A stretch of 64,000 nt of DNA from Reinekea marina (lineage in GTDB: Bacteria > Pseudomonadota > Gammaproteobacteria > Pseudomonadales > Natronospirillaceae): positions 1,859,001-1,923,000 of the forward strand of contig NZ_JAUFQI010000001.1 in the NCBI RefSeq assembly GCF_030409715.1, written 5' to 3'. Within the stretch, counting starts at the first letter, position 1. Each line of letters opens with the position of its first letter. This document shows, piece after piece, positions 54,426-64,000 of this stretch. A program made the translations under genes and the position numbers. The notes below the pieces were generated by a model that worked only from the letters and a program-made list of their open reading frames with translations, was not told the origin of the DNA and made no database searches.

Positions 54426-55421
54426 ATGCAAACGAATCGCGTAATGGTCATGGTCGCTTCATTTGAGCGACATCTCGAAGCAGAAAGAAAAGTAATATAC
54501 GAAGCTATAGTAGGCCAAAGAGGGCTTCCTGTTGGTTTGTCTTTTCCTTCTATGCCCGCTAATTACTTATTAAAGCTGAATGCACAATGCCTTGCCGATG
54601 CTGACTACTTATTTCTCCTTTTAGGTAAAGAATACGGTCCAGTCACTGAAAAAGGTACCAGCCATTTACATCAAATCTATGCCGCTGCTCAGGCCGCTCG
54701 TAAGCCCATCATCAGCTTTGTTTATCAAGGCGAACATATCATGGGTGTTGACCCATTTGATCAAAAGCGCCGTGAGGGGTTTATTGCTTCCTTGCAAAAA
54801 GGCGATGTATTTTATTGGTCCAATAACGATGAACTTCGTGATGCAATAGAGCGAGGGCTCGAGCTGGTGCAAGAAAACCACCCGTCTCCAGGTTGGTCAA
54901 AAGCCGCGGAGGTGGCTCAAACCGAACCCAATAGAAAAGTCGATCAAGATATTATTGGTAAGCTTAAAGCGCAAATAGATCATTTAAAGCATAAAATAGA
55001 AAAAGCGACCAGCCCGTTTCAACACAAAGCCCTAGATTTCGATGTTGATCGTACGCCTTGGCTTGCCGAATACAGTTGTAATGCCTTTCGCGAAGGGCGA
55101 TTAAAACAATTTAACGGTACCTTAAGATACGATATTACCGAAGTGTTTGATTGGCTATCGGCTGCGCTGTTATCGCCTATCTCCGAGGTTCGTGTTCAAG
55201 CTTTACTGGCGCGCAACATTCACTCGGATGTATTAAACGAGGCGAAAAGCACGTGGCGAGGGTGTCATGCCGTTTCCGATGTGAAAGTAGACCAAGTTTG
55301 CGTAGATAAATTAAAGAAGCGGTTAAGGCTAATGGGTATTGTTGTGTTCGATGATAATGGTCGTTGGCGCTTAACCCAAGCCGCCGAAACCTATGCATTG
55401 ATGCAATCTGAAAGCCGATAA
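54426..55421 (+). CDS. DUF4062-domain protein with coiled coil and C-terminal helical domain
   Basis: This 331-residue cytoplasmic protein starts with a DUF4062-like domain (about 1-120), recognisable as VMVASFERHLEAERKVIYEAI and ADYLFLLLGKEYGP, followed by GTSHLHQIYAAAQAARKPIISFVY. A coiled coil lies near residues 178-195 (IGKLKAQIDHLKHKIEKA), and the last 120 residues could include a winged helix. DUF4062 proteins often occur in signalling or defence-like multi-domain proteins; no NTPase or other effector is attached here. The function is unknown. Confidence 0.7.
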   Translation: MQTNRVMVMVASFERHLEAERKVIYEAIVGQRGLPVGLSFPSMPANYLLKLNAQCLADADYLFLLLGKEYGPVTEKGTSHLHQIYAAAQAARKPIISFVYQGEHIMGVDPFDQKRREGFIASLQKGDVFYWSNNDELRDAIERGLELVQENHPSPGWSKAAEVAQTEPNRKVDQDIIGKLKAQIDHLKHKIEKATSPFQHKALDFDVDRTPWLAEYSCNAFREGRLKQFNGTLRYDITEVFDWLSAALLSPISEVRVQALLARNIHSDVLNEAKSTWRGCHAVSDVKVDQVCVDKLKKRLRLMGIVVFDDNGRWRLTQAAETYALMQSESR

Positions 55422-55433
55422 CGGGCAAGAATT

Positions 55434-56363
55434 CTAATAGATAGTACGCTTTGGTTCACAGGCAAAACTGACGCTCACTGCACCTTTTCCAAGGTTGAAG
55501 GCCGCCGTTTGGCTCATCATTGAATGCACTAGCTTTCCCCCACGATCTTTCACTTCCTGATGAAAGTTATCAAACCCTTGTAATATTCTTAATTGCGATA
55601 AAGAGCCCGCATAGCTGATGTTCACGATATGATTGGTTAGCTTCGTGTGGCTCAGTTGCTCAAATAGAAAATCGAAGTAATCATGGTGGCGATCTTTTAT
55701 ATCGACCATTCGACCAATGGTGACTTCTTCGGGGTGGAAATATAACACGGGGTGCTTACCCGATATTTTCAGTTTCTTGAGTTCTAACCAGCTGAGGCGG
55801 AAAGGGGCTCGCACAAGCTCTGGGTGTTTCTTCCCAGGCAGCATAAAGGTTTTAATATTTGTTTTGAATTCATCTAGATGTTGTTTAACTTGGTCTGCAC
55901 TTTGAGCTTTTTCATGCCTTAATCTTAATGCTTCATATAAGCTCACACCATAGCCCGTGAGTACCTGCTTTGATTCGACAACCCTAACTTTAAAAGGCGT
56001 ATAAATGCTGGCCTTTTCTCGACGCTGTTTAATTTCATGGTGAAACTCAAAAAGCGATTCTCTAATGATGTGTAAGCTATCGCTAAAGCTTTCATCTGGA
56101 GCAATGATTATTAAATGGTCAAACTCGTAAATAAGCTTGTTGCAGACGACGTCGATAAAATTTTGTCGAGAGATGCCAATTTTCTCACAGTAAAATGGCT
56201 GTTGTTCCGTATAAAAATGAGAAAGCTCTAAGATTGAGCGATTAACAAGTTTCACCCCGCTAGAGTCTGAAACCTCTACCGGCAAAACGGTTACTTTATA
56301 GTTTTCCAGCATGGAAGCTGGTAGATCGCAACTGGCCGTTACTACGAAGCCAACGTTTTTCAT
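55434..56363 (-). CDS. DegV family fatty-acid-binding-like protein
   Basis: This 309-residue protein resembles the DegV family, which binds fatty acids and can supply fatty-acid kinases. The family-like parts are the start VTASCDLPASMLENYKVTVLPVEV, a central HLIIIAPDESFSDSLHIIRES and VVESKQVLTGYGVSLYEA. The C-terminal half is more divergent. No fakA-like kinase is in the window. It is convergent with the DUF4062 gene, only 12 bp apart, and follows nth on the same strand. Confidence 0.72.
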   Translation of the reverse strand: MKNVGFVVTASCDLPASMLENYKVTVLPVEVSDSSGVKLVNRSILELSHFYTEQQPFYCEKIGISRQNFIDVVCNKLIYEFDHLIIIAPDESFSDSLHIIRESLFEFHHEIKQRREKASIYTPFKVRVVESKQVLTGYGVSLYEALRLRHEKAQSADQVKQHLDEFKTNIKTFMLPGKKHPELVRAPFRLSWLELKKLKISGKHPVLYFHPEEVTIGRMVDIKDRHHDYFDFLFEQLSHTKLTNHIVNISYAGSLSQLRILQGFDNFHQEVKDRGGKLVHSMMSQTAAFNLGKGAVSVSFACEPKRTIY

Positions 56364-56447
56364 AAAGCTCTCTAAATATGGGTATAAATGATGTTGAGAG
56401 AATCATACCACTAAGTTAAGAAAAGTGTGAATGAGCGAAGCAGGGGG

Positions 56448-57083
56448 CTAATCGGTAGTCTTTTGAGAGTATTCACATAAGTCTTCAATGATGCAGCTTC
56501 CGCATTTAGGTTTGCGGGCAACACAGGTATAGCGCCCATGTAGAATGAGCCAATGGTGGGCATCTAGTAGAAATTCTTTCGGTATTAGCCGTATAAGTCG
56601 TTTTTCAACTTCAACAACGTTTTTACCCGGCGCTATTTTTGTTCGGTTACTGACTCTAAAAATATGGGTGTCTACGGCCATGGTAAGTTGACCAAAGGCG
56701 GTATTGAGAACCACATTGGCCGTTTTTCGACCAACACCAGGCAGTGCTTCTAAAGCCTCTCTTGTTTGCGGTACCTCACTGTTGTGCTGCTCAATCAGCA
56801 TTTTGCACAGCTTATGAACGTTTTCCGCTTTTGCATTATAAAGACCAATGGTTTTTATGTACTCTTTCAATCCATCGACACCCAGCGCATAAATAGCTTC
56901 AGGGGTATTGGCGACAGGGAAAAGTTTATCCGTGGCTTTGTTCACGCCTTTGTCCGTTGATTGAGCCGACAATACAACAGCAACTAGCAATTCAAATGGA
57001 TTTCTGTAATTAAGCTCAGTTTCAGGGTTCGGGTTTTGTGCTTTTAACCGAGTAAATATCTCGGTGCGTTTTAACTTATTCAT
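56448..57083 (-). CDS. nth: Endonuclease III
   Basis: Nth (211 residues) is a DNA glycosylase/AP lyase that removes oxidised pyrimidines. The helix-hairpin-helix is LEALPGVGRKTANVVL, with the catalytic lysine inside it and the aspartate in VDTHIFRVSNR. The [4Fe-4S] ligands have the exact C-x6-C-x2-C-x5-C spacing near the C-terminus. It lies 2 bp downstream of rsxE, the common order. Confidence 0.97.
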   Translation of the reverse strand: MNKLKRTEIFTRLKAQNPNPETELNYRNPFELLVAVVLSAQSTDKGVNKATDKLFPVANTPEAIYALGVDGLKEYIKTIGLYNAKAENVHKLCKMLIEQHNSEVPQTREALEALPGVGRKTANVVLNTAFGQLTMAVDTHIFRVSNRTKIAPGKNVVEVEKRLIRLIPKEFLLDAHHWLILHGRYTCVARKPKCGSCIIEDLCEYSQKTTD

Positions 57084-57085
57084 AA

Positions 57086-57796
57086 CTAGGCAATGGTACC
57101 TGTCACTCTAACTCGTTTACTGCCCGCAACAATGGCATCGGCTTGCGCAGCACGTTTCTTTTCACGCCTATCATCAATGTAATTTTTGACCGCGATTATG
57201 AGCCCTAAGCCAACAAAAGCGCCAGGCGGAAGCACAGCAAATAAGAAATCGGTGTAACCTGGAAATAATTCAATTTGCCAGCTTCGAGCGGTTTCACCAA
57301 ATATGAGGTGCATATTAGTGAACAAAGTTCCCTGGCCGATAATTTCTCGCATGGCGCCCAATACAAGTAACACGGCTAAAAAACCGAGTGACATAAACAA
57401 CCCATCTAGGAACGAGGGTAGCAGAGGGTTTTTTCTTGCAAAGGCTTCAGCTCGGCCCAAAATAGTGCAATTTGTCACAATCAGCGGAATAAATATGCCC
57501 AAAACCTGGTAGAGCTCGTAGGTATAAGCCTGCATTAGAAGCTCTGCGCAGGTGGTAAACGAGGCAATGATCATTACGAATGCGGGCAACCGAATGGCGT
57601 CAGAAACGTAGTTGCGAATGAGCGAAACTGCGATATTAGAACCTATTAAAACCACCATTGTCGCTAGGCCTAAGCCAAGGGCATTCACAACCGTACCCGT
57701 TACGGCCAGCAGTGGGCATAAGCCAAGAATTTGTACTAACGCAGCGTTATTGGACCAAAGCCCATTTTCGGCAATGGTTTTTACAGAGACTGTCAT
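57086..57796 (-). CDS. rsxE: Electron transport complex subunit RsxE/RnfE
   Basis: RsxE (236 residues) is an integral membrane subunit of the Rnf/Rsx complex, which couples electron transfer between ferredoxin-type carriers and NADH to ion movement. The protein has six or so membrane segments and family motifs [18 protein letters not shown] and [17 protein letters not shown]. It overlaps the rsxG start by one base and is followed by nth. Confidence 0.95.
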   Translation of the reverse strand: MTVSVKTIAENGLWSNNAALVQILGLCPLLAVTGTVVNALGLGLATMVVLIGSNIAVSLIRNYVSDAIRLPAFVMIIASFTTCAELLMQAYTYELYQVLGIFIPLIVTNCTILGRAEAFARKNPLLPSFLDGLFMSLGFLAVLLVLGAMREIIGQGTLFTNMHLIFGETARSWQIELFPGYTDFLFAVLPPGAFVGLGLIIAVKNYIDDRREKKRAAQADAIVAGSKRVRVTGTIA

Positions 57797-58479
57797 TATT
57801 TAGACTCCGATGAATCGGGTTGCATGGCGAGCAATGAGTCTTTGTTTTGTTCAAAAAATAAAAGGGCTTTATAAACAGCTTTAACAATCGCTCGCGGTGT
57901 TATTGTAGCTCCCGTCATTTGATCAAACGCGCCACCATCTTTTTTAACTTTCCAACCAGTTTCCATCGGGTTCATTAAACTGGTTTGCTCGAAGTTGAGA
58001 ATCCACTGCGATTTTTCAATCTCAATTTGATCGCCTAAGCCGGGCGTTTCTTTGTGTTTGGTTACTCGAACACCTGTAATAACGCCTTTTTTATCGATTC
58101 CTACAATAAGACGGATACCTTCAGTGTACCCGTCAGGGGCGATAACAGGAATAATAATGCTTTGAACTTCGTTATTGGCCTTCACTTGATAAAACGACTG
58201 CTCGTTTTCAACATTTAATAATAAAGTATCGCTAATGCCTGCTTGTTGAAATGACTGTGCGCTCTCCAAAAGATTGTCAGCATCGATTCCATCAGGGAGT
58301 AGCGATAACAGTAAGCGAGCTTCGAAAGCCTTTTCGTTTTCTACAATAGTGGTTTTAGTCAACGTTTGCGTTACGGCAATTATACCCGCGGTGAAAAGTG
58401 CAAATATCGCTAAGCCAATGGCCGCTTTTCGAATCGATTGAGAAAGCGTAATTTTAGTTTCTAATTCGGTGTCGCTCAT
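57796..58479 (-). CDS. rsxG: Electron transport complex subunit RsxG/RnfG
   Basis: RsxG (227 residues) is a periplasmic, membrane-anchored flavoprotein. One N-terminal membrane helix (residues about 16-35) is followed by the FMN-binding domain. The flavin-linking threonine lies in [15 protein letters not shown], with [15 protein letters not shown] upstream. The start overlaps the rsxD stop by four bases. Confidence 0.95.
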   Translation of the reverse strand: MSDTELETKITLSQSIRKAAIGLAIFALFTAGIIAVTQTLTKTTIVENEKAFEARLLLSLLPDGIDADNLLESAQSFQQAGISDTLLLNVENEQSFYQVKANNEVQSIIIPVIAPDGYTEGIRLIVGIDKKGVITGVRVTKHKETPGLGDQIEIEKSQWILNFEQTSLMNPMETGWKVKKDGGAFDQMTGATITPRAIVKAVYKALLFFEQNKDSLLAMQPDSSESK

Positions 58480-59498
58480 TTTTTGTATCCTTTTACAGCA
58501 TCGGAATGGCCGTAAACGCGTGGTCGAGAGTAGTGATCAATCAACGGGGCTGCAAAATTCATAATTAATATCGCAAAAGCGGTGGCATCAGGGTAGTTAC
58601 CCCAAGTTCGAATCGTGTAAATGAGAACGCCAATGCCCGCGCCATATATTAGCTTCCCTTTGTTGCTGGTAGCCGCGCTGACTGGGTCTGTGGCAATAAA
58701 GAATGCCGCTAACATTGTTGAGCCGGCCAACAAATGTAAGTGGAAAGGCACTCTTAAATCGGCGTCGGTGCTAAATAAAACGGCCATTAGCGCGAGCGCA
58801 CCTAAAACACCGAGGGGGATATGCCAAGTGATAATTTTTCGGTACCAAAGCCAAACGCCCCCCAGTAAAAAAACGATATTGACGGGTGTCCAGCCTGGAG
58901 CACCAAAGCTTGATAATAATGGGCTTGATAAAACTTCACTGGCGGTCAGTCTTTCAATGTTGAGTTTGTAGTAATCCAGAGGCGTCGCGCCGGTAAACCC
59001 ATCGACTGACTCTAAATTAATTCCAAAAATAATCGACATACTTTCAAGGAACCCGCTTGGGCTTTCAATGCTAGCCCAGCGCGTAGTCATAAATACTGGA
59101 AGAGAGATTAACACCATGGCGTATGCAACCATTGCAGGGTTAAATGGATTCTGACCCAGCCCGCCAAACAGGTGTTTACCAAAAATTGCTGCTACCGCAC
59201 CGGCAATGACTGTCACCCACCAAGGGGCTAACGGGGGCAGTGCAACTGCCAATAAAGCGGCGGTGACAATGATTGAACCATCTTTAAGAAAGAATAGTAC
59301 CGGTCGTTTGCGCAGCGCTAGAATGACAGCTTCAACACTCAAAGACGTGATTAGTAGAAGTAGCAGGTTAATGGCGTAGCCAGCGCTGAAGTAATAAACC
59401 AAACACGCAAGGCCCGGAATAATAGCGATAAAAACAGAGAGCATAACTTTGCTGACGCTGTTTTGGCCTACAGTGTGTGGTGAAGATAGTGACATCAT
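58476..59498 (-). CDS. rsxD: Electron transport complex subunit RsxD/RnfD
   Basis: RsxD (340 residues) is a membrane subunit with a covalently bound FMN. The family start is SSPHTVGQNSVSKVM. The HLFGGLGQNPFNPAMVAYA segment is present, and the flavin-threonine motif lies in GFTGATPLDYYK. ATDPVSAATSNKGKLIYG is another conserved segment. It overlaps the rsxC stop and rsxG start. Confidence 0.96.
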   Translation of the reverse strand: MMSLSSPHTVGQNSVSKVMLSVFIAIIPGLACLVYYFSAGYAINLLLLLITSLSVEAVILALRKRPVLFFLKDGSIIVTAALLAVALPPLAPWWVTVIAGAVAAIFGKHLFGGLGQNPFNPAMVAYAMVLISLPVFMTTRWASIESPSGFLESMSIIFGINLESVDGFTGATPLDYYKLNIERLTASEVLSSPLLSSFGAPGWTPVNIVFLLGGVWLWYRKIITWHIPLGVLGALALMAVLFSTDADLRVPFHLHLLAGSTMLAAFFIATDPVSAATSNKGKLIYGAGIGVLIYTIRTWGNYPDATAFAILIMNFAAPLIDHYSRPRVYGHSDAVKGYKK

Positions 59499-61117
59499 GA
59501 TTCATTATCCTTTGCTTGCGCCGCTTCTTTTGCTTTACGTTTAGCGGCCGCACGCTCAAGCGCGGCTTTAATTGGGTCGTCTTTTGCTGTTTTGGCGCTA
59601 GCGTCCGCTACTTCAGGTGCTTTTTCTTGTGCCGCTTTTTTTGCAGCCAGTGCTTTTGCCGCGGCTTCAGCACGTGCTTTTCGGCGCACTTCTTTTTCAA
59701 GCTTCTCGCGTTCAAGACGAGCTTGTCGTGCTTCAAAGCGCATGCGAGCACGTTCACTTTGGGCATGATCTGCGGCTTCTTGGCGAATCTCGCCTTTGGC
59801 ATAACGGTAATATTGCACCAAAGGAATCCGGCTTGGGCAAACATAAGCGCAAGCTCCACATTCTATGCAATCATTAATATTGTGAAGCTCGGCGGATTCT
59901 AATTCTCGATTCTTGGCCGCCCATAAAAGTTGCTGCGGTAATAACCCAGCAGGGCAGGCTTGTTCACACATTCCGCATCGAATGCAGGGGTTATCTGGCA
60001 TCGGCGCAGGCAATTCTTTAGCAGTTGGTGCGAGCAAGCAGTTAGTCGTTTTAATCACCGGAGCTTTTGTGCTTGGTACGGCAAAACCCATCATAGGACC
60101 ACCCATGATAATGCGATCAGCCTGTTTTAGGTTTACACCGGCATAAGATAATACATCGTCAATAGAGGTGCCGATGAGTACTTCATAATTGCCTGGTCGT
60201 TTTGCAGCTTGGCCTGTAACCGTCGTGATGCGAGAAATCAGAGGTTCGTCTAAAACGACTGCTTTATAGAGTTGATAAAGTGTTCCCACGTTTTGACACA
60301 AAAGACCAAGGTCACTGGGTAGGCCGCCGTGAGGGACTTCTTGGCCTGTTGTTAACTGAATCAGTTGTTTTTCACCACCTGAGGGATATTTAGTGGGGAC
60401 GACAGCAATAGCTATAGTTAAGTTTAAGTCGTTAGCGGCTTGTTCAAGTGCTTTAATGGCCTCGGGCTTGTTGTCTTCGATACCAACAATGATGTTGTCG
60501 GCTTCGAGTAGCCATGCTGAAATTTGTGCACCCCTTAGAATGTCGATGGCTCTTTCTTGCATTAAGCGGTCATCGGAAGTGATATAGGGCTCACATTCAG
60601 CCGCGTTCACTAAGAGCGTATGGATAGGCGTATGTTTATTGCGGTATTTGATATCCGTAGGGAAACCGGCGCCACCCATGCCCGCCAAACCGGCTTCACG
60701 AACCCGAACCAGAACTTCATCAATGGATCTCTCTTGCCAGTTAGGCCATGGGTCTTGGTCTCGCCAAGCGTCTAAACCATCGGCCTCTATTTGAATGGTC
60801 AACCTTGGTAAACCGGATTCATGGGCAAAATCATGGTCTTTAATAGAGGTAATTCGTCCAGAAGTTGGGGCGTGTACATTGGCAGAAACGCCTGATTGTG
60901 CCTTGGCGATGAGTTGGCCTTTGCGCACGGTATCGCCTAGTTTCACAATGGGTTCAGCTTCTGCACCAATGTGCATACTTACCGGAACCCACAGTTGTGA
61001 TGGAACCGGCATGACCTCTATAGGTGTCTGATTCGATTCATTTTTGTGCTGTTCTGGGTGAATGCCGCCCGGAATAGCCCAAACGCTGCTGCGCGCAATG
61101 ATTGCCGACTGGGTCAT
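59495..61117 (-). CDS. rsxC: Electron transport complex subunit RsxC/RnfC
   Basis: RsxC (540 residues) is the NADH-binding, membrane-associated subunit. An NADH/FMN-binding region carries [16 protein letters not shown] and [16 protein letters not shown]. Two [4Fe-4S] motifs follow, [12 protein letters not shown] and [12 protein letters not shown]. The C-terminus is an Ala/Lys/Glu-rich coiled coil, shorter than the E. coli version (740 residues). It overlaps both neighbouring rsx genes. Confidence 0.96.
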   Translation of the reverse strand: MTQSAIIARSSVWAIPGGIHPEQHKNESNQTPIEVMPVPSQLWVPVSMHIGAEAEPIVKLGDTVRKGQLIAKAQSGVSANVHAPTSGRITSIKDHDFAHESGLPRLTIQIEADGLDAWRDQDPWPNWQERSIDEVLVRVREAGLAGMGGAGFPTDIKYRNKHTPIHTLLVNAAECEPYITSDDRLMQERAIDILRGAQISAWLLEADNIIVGIEDNKPEAIKALEQAANDLNLTIAIAVVPTKYPSGGEKQLIQLTTGQEVPHGGLPSDLGLLCQNVGTLYQLYKAVVLDEPLISRITTVTGQAAKRPGNYEVLIGTSIDDVLSYAGVNLKQADRIIMGGPMMGFAVPSTKAPVIKTTNCLLAPTAKELPAPMPDNPCIRCGMCEQACPAGLLPQQLLWAAKNRELESAELHNINDCIECGACAYVCPSRIPLVQYYRYAKGEIRQEAADHAQSERARMRFEARQARLEREKLEKEVRRKARAEAAAKALAAKKAAQEKAPEVADASAKTAKDDPIKAALERAAAKRKAKEAAQAKDNES

Positions 61118-61716
61118 GCTGCTTCACCTGTGTTGGTTTGTTGTGCGGATGGCGATGTTTTATCGGTGGCAATAATTTCCAGTGAGCTGAACGGTTTTTC
61201 AATATGCCAGTTATTAGGCGTAACAGCGACCGGAACCATATCAATACAATCGACCGGACAAGGCTCAACACAAAGGTCACAGCCGGTGCATTCACTTTCT
61301 ATGACCGAATGCATTTGCTTGGCCGCGCCCAAAATGGCATCAACAGGGCAGGCTTGTATGCATTTTGTGCAGCCAATACATTCCAGCTCGCGAATAACGG
61401 CGACCATTTTCGTTTTTTCTTCACCATGCTCTGCATCTAATGGCATGGGCTCAACATCGAGTAAATCGGCTAATGCGTGGATGGTGGCTTCACCACCCGG
61501 CGGACATTTGTTGATGTCTTCTCCGTTGGCTATGCCTTCTGCATAGGGTCGGCACCCGGGGTGTCCACATTGGCCACACTGAGTTTGCGGCAATATGTTG
61601 TCTATTTCGTCAACAATTGGATTGCCTTCAGGCTTAAATTTAACCGCGGCAAAGCCTAACAATGCGCCAAATATGGCCGCCAAAATAAGTAGCGTTAAAA
61701 CTGCAGTAATCATCAT
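61114..61716 (-). CDS. rsxB: Electron transport complex subunit RsxB/RnfB
   Basis: RsxB (200 residues) is an iron-sulfur ferredoxin-like subunit anchored by an N-terminal membrane helix ([20 protein letters not shown]). A four-cysteine cluster (CGQCGHPGC with the later CPPGG) is followed by two [4Fe-4S] motifs, [12 protein letters not shown] and [12 protein letters not shown]. The length is normal. It overlaps rsxA and rsxC. Confidence 0.97.
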   Translation of the reverse strand: MMITAVLTLLILAAIFGALLGFAAVKFKPEGNPIVDEIDNILPQTQCGQCGHPGCRPYAEGIANGEDINKCPPGGEATIHALADLLDVEPMPLDAEHGEEKTKMVAVIRELECIGCTKCIQACPVDAILGAAKQMHSVIESECTGCDLCVEPCPVDCIDMVPVAVTPNNWHIEKPFSSLEIIATDKTSPSAQQTNTGEAA

Positions 61717-62300
61717 TAGCTAGCCACCAACCCGGCAAAGCCCATAAATGCGAGCGACATAATGCCAGCTGAAATCAAACCTATGGCGGCACCTTTAAAC
61801 GGAGTGGGAACATCCGCAAGATTGATTCGTTCTCTCATGGCCGCAAATAAAACTAATACCAGCGAAAAGCCTAATGCAGCACCAAAGCCGTATAAAAAGC
61901 TCTCGATTAACGAATTTTGTTTGCTGATGTTCAACAGTGCAACGCCTAGAACCGCGCAGTTAGTAGTAATTAAAGGTAGGAAAATACCCAATACTCGGTA
62001 CAGCAACGGGCTGGTTTTTCGTACCAGCATTTCGGTGAACTGCACCATAAACGCTATGACCAAAATAAAACTGATGGTTTTTAGATAAGTTAATTCAAGG
62101 GGTAGCAGCAGGTAGGTGTAGACCACGTAGCTCGCAACACTCGACAAGGTTAAAACAAAAGTAGTGGCCGCAGACATACCAACCGCTGTTTCAAGTTTAT
62201 TTGAGACACCCATAAAAGGGCATAAACCCAAAAATTGCACTAGTACAAAATTATTGACCAGTACGGTACCTACTAATAACAGAATGTAATCGCTCATCAA
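61716..62300 (-). CDS. rsxA: Electron transport complex subunit RsxA/RnfA
   Basis: RsxA (194 residues) is an integral membrane subunit related to RsxE, with about six membrane helices. The family parts are [20 protein letters not shown] and [16 protein letters not shown]. It is the first gene of the rsx operon on this strand and overlaps rsxB by one base. The 345-bp spacer upstream holds repeats and any promoter. Confidence 0.96.
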   Translation of the reverse strand: MMSDYILLLVGTVLVNNFVLVQFLGLCPFMGVSNKLETAVGMSAATTFVLTLSSVASYVVYTYLLLPLELTYLKTISFILVIAFMVQFTEMLVRKTSPLLYRVLGIFLPLITTNCAVLGVALLNISKQNSLIESFLYGFGAALGFSLVLVLFAAMRERINLADVPTPFKGAAIGLISAGIMSLAFMGFAGLVAS

Positions 62301-62645
62301 GACAGGCTACGTATAAAAAGACGGCGCTATTATCGTGAGTTTTGATATGTCAAACAAGGGGTTAAGTCAAATGTTTATATGGTTTTTTGGAATAAGGACA
62401 GGTTAAAAGAACGGCTGCCCGAAAGGGCAGTCCGTTAACTTCTAGTTTTGAGCTGCAAGCTGCAAGCTACAAGTGAACAGAAGGAGTTTAAGCCTAAGCT
62501 TTCAGTAGTGACCCATGGAGAAAGCTCCTAATACTGATTCTGCTTGCAGCTTGCAGCTTGCAGCTTGCAGCTTGCAGCTTGCAGCTTGCAGCTTGCAGCT
62601 TGCAGCTTGCAGCTTGCAGCTTGCAGCTACTAACTTCTAACTTTA
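62301..62645. other. Repeat-filled spacer between metG and rsxA
   Basis: This spacer has a hairpin (CGGCTGCCC-GAAA-GGGCAGTCCG, about 62412-62434), a heptamer-type left arm (62445-62473) and a long heptamer array (62542-62628). The short frame read through the array is not a gene. No promoter for rsxA could be named with confidence. Confidence 0.75.
62445..62628. repeat. Heptamer-type inverted pair with 12-copy GCTTGCA array
   Basis: The left arm (62445-62473) starts GTTTTGAGCTGCAAGC. The right arm (62542-62628) is 12 perfect tandem GCTTGCA copies plus GCT. The array ends 17 bp from the metG stop codon. It is the longest tandem run in the window. Confidence 0.92.
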
Positions 62646-64000
62646 TTAAGAAACTTTCGTTCCTGGTGGAATTTCGCTATTGCCTTCTAGTATCCACAAG
62701 TCCTTGCCTTCGCCTGCCGCTAGAACCATGCCTTCACTCATGCCAAAGCGCATTTTTCTTGGTTTTAGGTTGTACACGAGAACTAGGTTTTTGCCGACTA
62801 GGTCTTCAGGTTGGTAGTGACTTTTAATGCCACTGAACACCTGACGGGTTTCACCGTTGCCAACATCGAGCTGTAATTGCAGCAGTTTATCAGCGCCTTC
62901 AACATGATCGGCTGCGATCACTTTAGCAACGCGCAGATCTACTGTGGCAAAATCATCGAATTCAATTGTACCGTCATTAGTGGATGGCTTATCTGCTTTT
63001 TTAGCTTTAGGCTCTGGTTTTTTCTCCGCTTTAGCTTCTGGCTTTTTGCCTGATTCAATAGCGGCATCAGCTTTGCTGGCATCAATAAGCTGCTCAATTT
63101 GCGTCATTTCAATACGGGTCAATAGTGGTTTGAACTTGTTGATGCTGTGTTCGGTTAACACCGTTTCTCGATCGGTAAAGTTTAGGCTGTTTACGTTTAA
63201 GAATGAGCAAACTTTGCCATTCAGTTCCGGCAAAATAGGACCTAAGTAGATCGCAATTAAGCGGAATAGATGAATGCCCATTGAACAAACATCAAGTACT
63301 TCTTGTGCTTTGCCTTCTTCTTTAGCCATGGCCCACGGTGCTTTGGCTTGAATATATTCATTGGCTTTATCAGCCAAAGCGATAGTCTCACGCACCGCTT
63401 TACTGTATTCACGTTTTTCGAATAAATTCGAAATGGTGCTGCCAGCGGCGATAAATTCTTTTAGCATTTCGGGTTCGGCGACATTGGCCGATAACTGACC
63501 GCCTGCTTTTTTTACAAAGCCGGCACAGCGGCTGGCAATGTTGACGACTTTGTTTACTAGATCGGTATTTACCCGTTGGGCAAAGTCTTCAAGGTTTAAA
63601 TCAATATCTTCCACACCAGAGCCTAATTTAGCAGCGTAATAATAACGAAGGTATTCTGGGTTTAAATGCTTTAAATAGCTGCTAGCCTGAATGAAGGTAC
63701 CGCGCGACTTCGACATTTTTTCACCATTAACGGTGATATAGCCGTGAGCGAACACGCCATCAGGTGTTTTGAAGTTTGCACTTGAAAGTGTTGCCGGCCA
63801 AAACAACGCGTGGAAATTGATAATGTCTTTACCAATAAAGTGATAAAGCTCGGCTTTGCTGTCTTTAGCCCAGTAGTCATCGAACTTTAAGCCTTCGGTG
63901 CGGTCACACAGGTTTTTAAAGCTGGCCATATAGCCGATAGGTGCATCGAGCCACACGTAAAAATACTTGCCCGTAGTACCAGGAATTTCGAAGCCAAAGT
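62646..64000 (-). CDS. metG: Methionyl-tRNA synthetase, C-terminal part
   Basis: This is the C-terminal part of MetG; the frame is open to the window edge, so the N-terminus is missing. It charges tRNA-Met. The visible part starts in [17 protein letters not shown]. It contains the KMSKS loop ([10 protein letters not shown]), an anticodon-binding helical domain, a Lys/Ala/Glu-rich linker, and a C-terminal tRNA-binding (EMAP-like) domain ([27 protein letters not shown]). The long form with this extra domain is common in proteobacteria. A 12-copy heptamer array lies just past its stop. Confidence 0.96.
   Translation of the reverse strand, partial: FGFEIPGTTGKYFYVWLDAPIGYMASFKNLCDRTEGLKFDDYWAKDSKAELYHFIGKDIINFHALFWPATLSSANFKTPDGVFAHGYITVNGEKMSKSRGTFIQASSYLKHLNPEYLRYYYAAKLGSGVEDIDLNLEDFAQRVNTDLVNKVVNIASRCAGFVKKAGGQLSANVAEPEMLKEFIAAGSTISNLFEKREYSKAVRETIALADKANEYIQAKAPWAMAKEEGKAQEVLDVCSMGIHLFRLIAIYLGPILPELNGKVCSFLNVNSLNFTDRETVLTEHSINKFKPLLTRIEMTQIEQLIDASKADAAIESGKKPEAKAEKKPEPKAKKADKPSTNDGTIEFDDFATVDLRVAKVIAADHVEGADKLLQLQLDVGNGETRQVFSGIKSHYQPEDLVGKNLVLVYNLKPRKMRFGMSEGMVLAAGEGKDLWILEGNSEIPPGTKVS

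Noticed and set aside
59516..59902. Forward open frames opposite the rsxC C-terminus
   Set aside because: They arise from the Ala/Lys/Glu-rich coding sequence of rsxC and give Cys/Phe-rich translations with no family.
62558..62827. Forward open frame of 89 codons with a QLAACSL repeat protein start
   Set aside because: It is a read-through of the GCTTGCA array (three heptamers make seven codons) running into the antisense of metG.

Overview
The window is a 64 kb chromosomal segment of a motile, probably marine, gammaproteobacterium of moderate GC. Three things suggest this: a polar-type flagellar cluster with sigma-54 and sigma-28 promoters, the housekeeping order rlmN-pilW-ispG-hisS-yfgM-bamB-der, and an rsx (rnf) electron-transport operon next to metG and nth. 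The gene content would fit an Oceanospirillales-like lineage, but the genus cannot be fixed from the sequence alone. No rRNA, tRNA, prophage, CRISPR array or transposase gene was seen.

Region 1 (1-19.1 kb) is the late flagellar rod, hook and filament cluster: flgE (partial), flgF, flgG, flgH, flgI, flgJ, flgK, flgL, a 97-residue unknown, fliC, flaG and fliD. The three exported proteins that form the hook-filament junction, filament and cap are all oversized (FlgK 1020, FliC 737, FliD 1301 residues), and FliC and FliD contain internal duplications. No fliS or fliT follows fliD. Between flaG and fliD sits a reverse-strand four-helix-bundle (S23/IVP-type) gene bracketed by 26-nt inverted repeats.

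The spacers of region 1 hold two families of palindromic repeats. One is built from iterated heptamers (GCTGCAA or GCTGCGG types) arranged as inverted arms. The other is an approximately 83-bp REPIN-like element beginning TGTAGGAG. In two spacers the second family is nested inside the first. There is also a 116-bp tandem duplication and a pure heptamer array of 7 copies. A 12-copy array occurs at the metG end of the window.

Region 2 (19.2-24.5 kb) has an exported ExeM/NucH-like nuclease, a SulP anion transporter and a tandem-Usp protein. Region 3 (24.5-32.4 kb) is an iron-sulfur assembly operon, iscR-iscS-sufB-sufC-sufD-sufS-sufA-sufT-sufE. It has a textbook type-1 IscR site over its promoter and two cysteine desulfurases. 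Region 4 (32.4-47.8 kb) holds a GGDEF-EAL protein, ndk, the rlmN-to-der run, xseA, guaB-guaA and tadA.

Region 5 (47.9-56.4 kb) is more accessory. It holds an MFS transporter, glgA, several unrecognised small proteins, an alpha/beta hydrolase, a NudL-type Nudix hydrolase, a DUF4062-like protein and a DegV-like protein. Region 6 (56.4-64 kb, all reverse strand) is metG (partial)-rsxA-rsxB-rsxC-rsxD-rsxG-rsxE-nth, with translationally coupled rsx genes.

The most unusual material is the layered repeat architecture of the flagellar spacers, the inverted-repeat-bracketed four-helix-bundle gene, and the enlarged filament proteins. The rest is largely conserved housekeeping.
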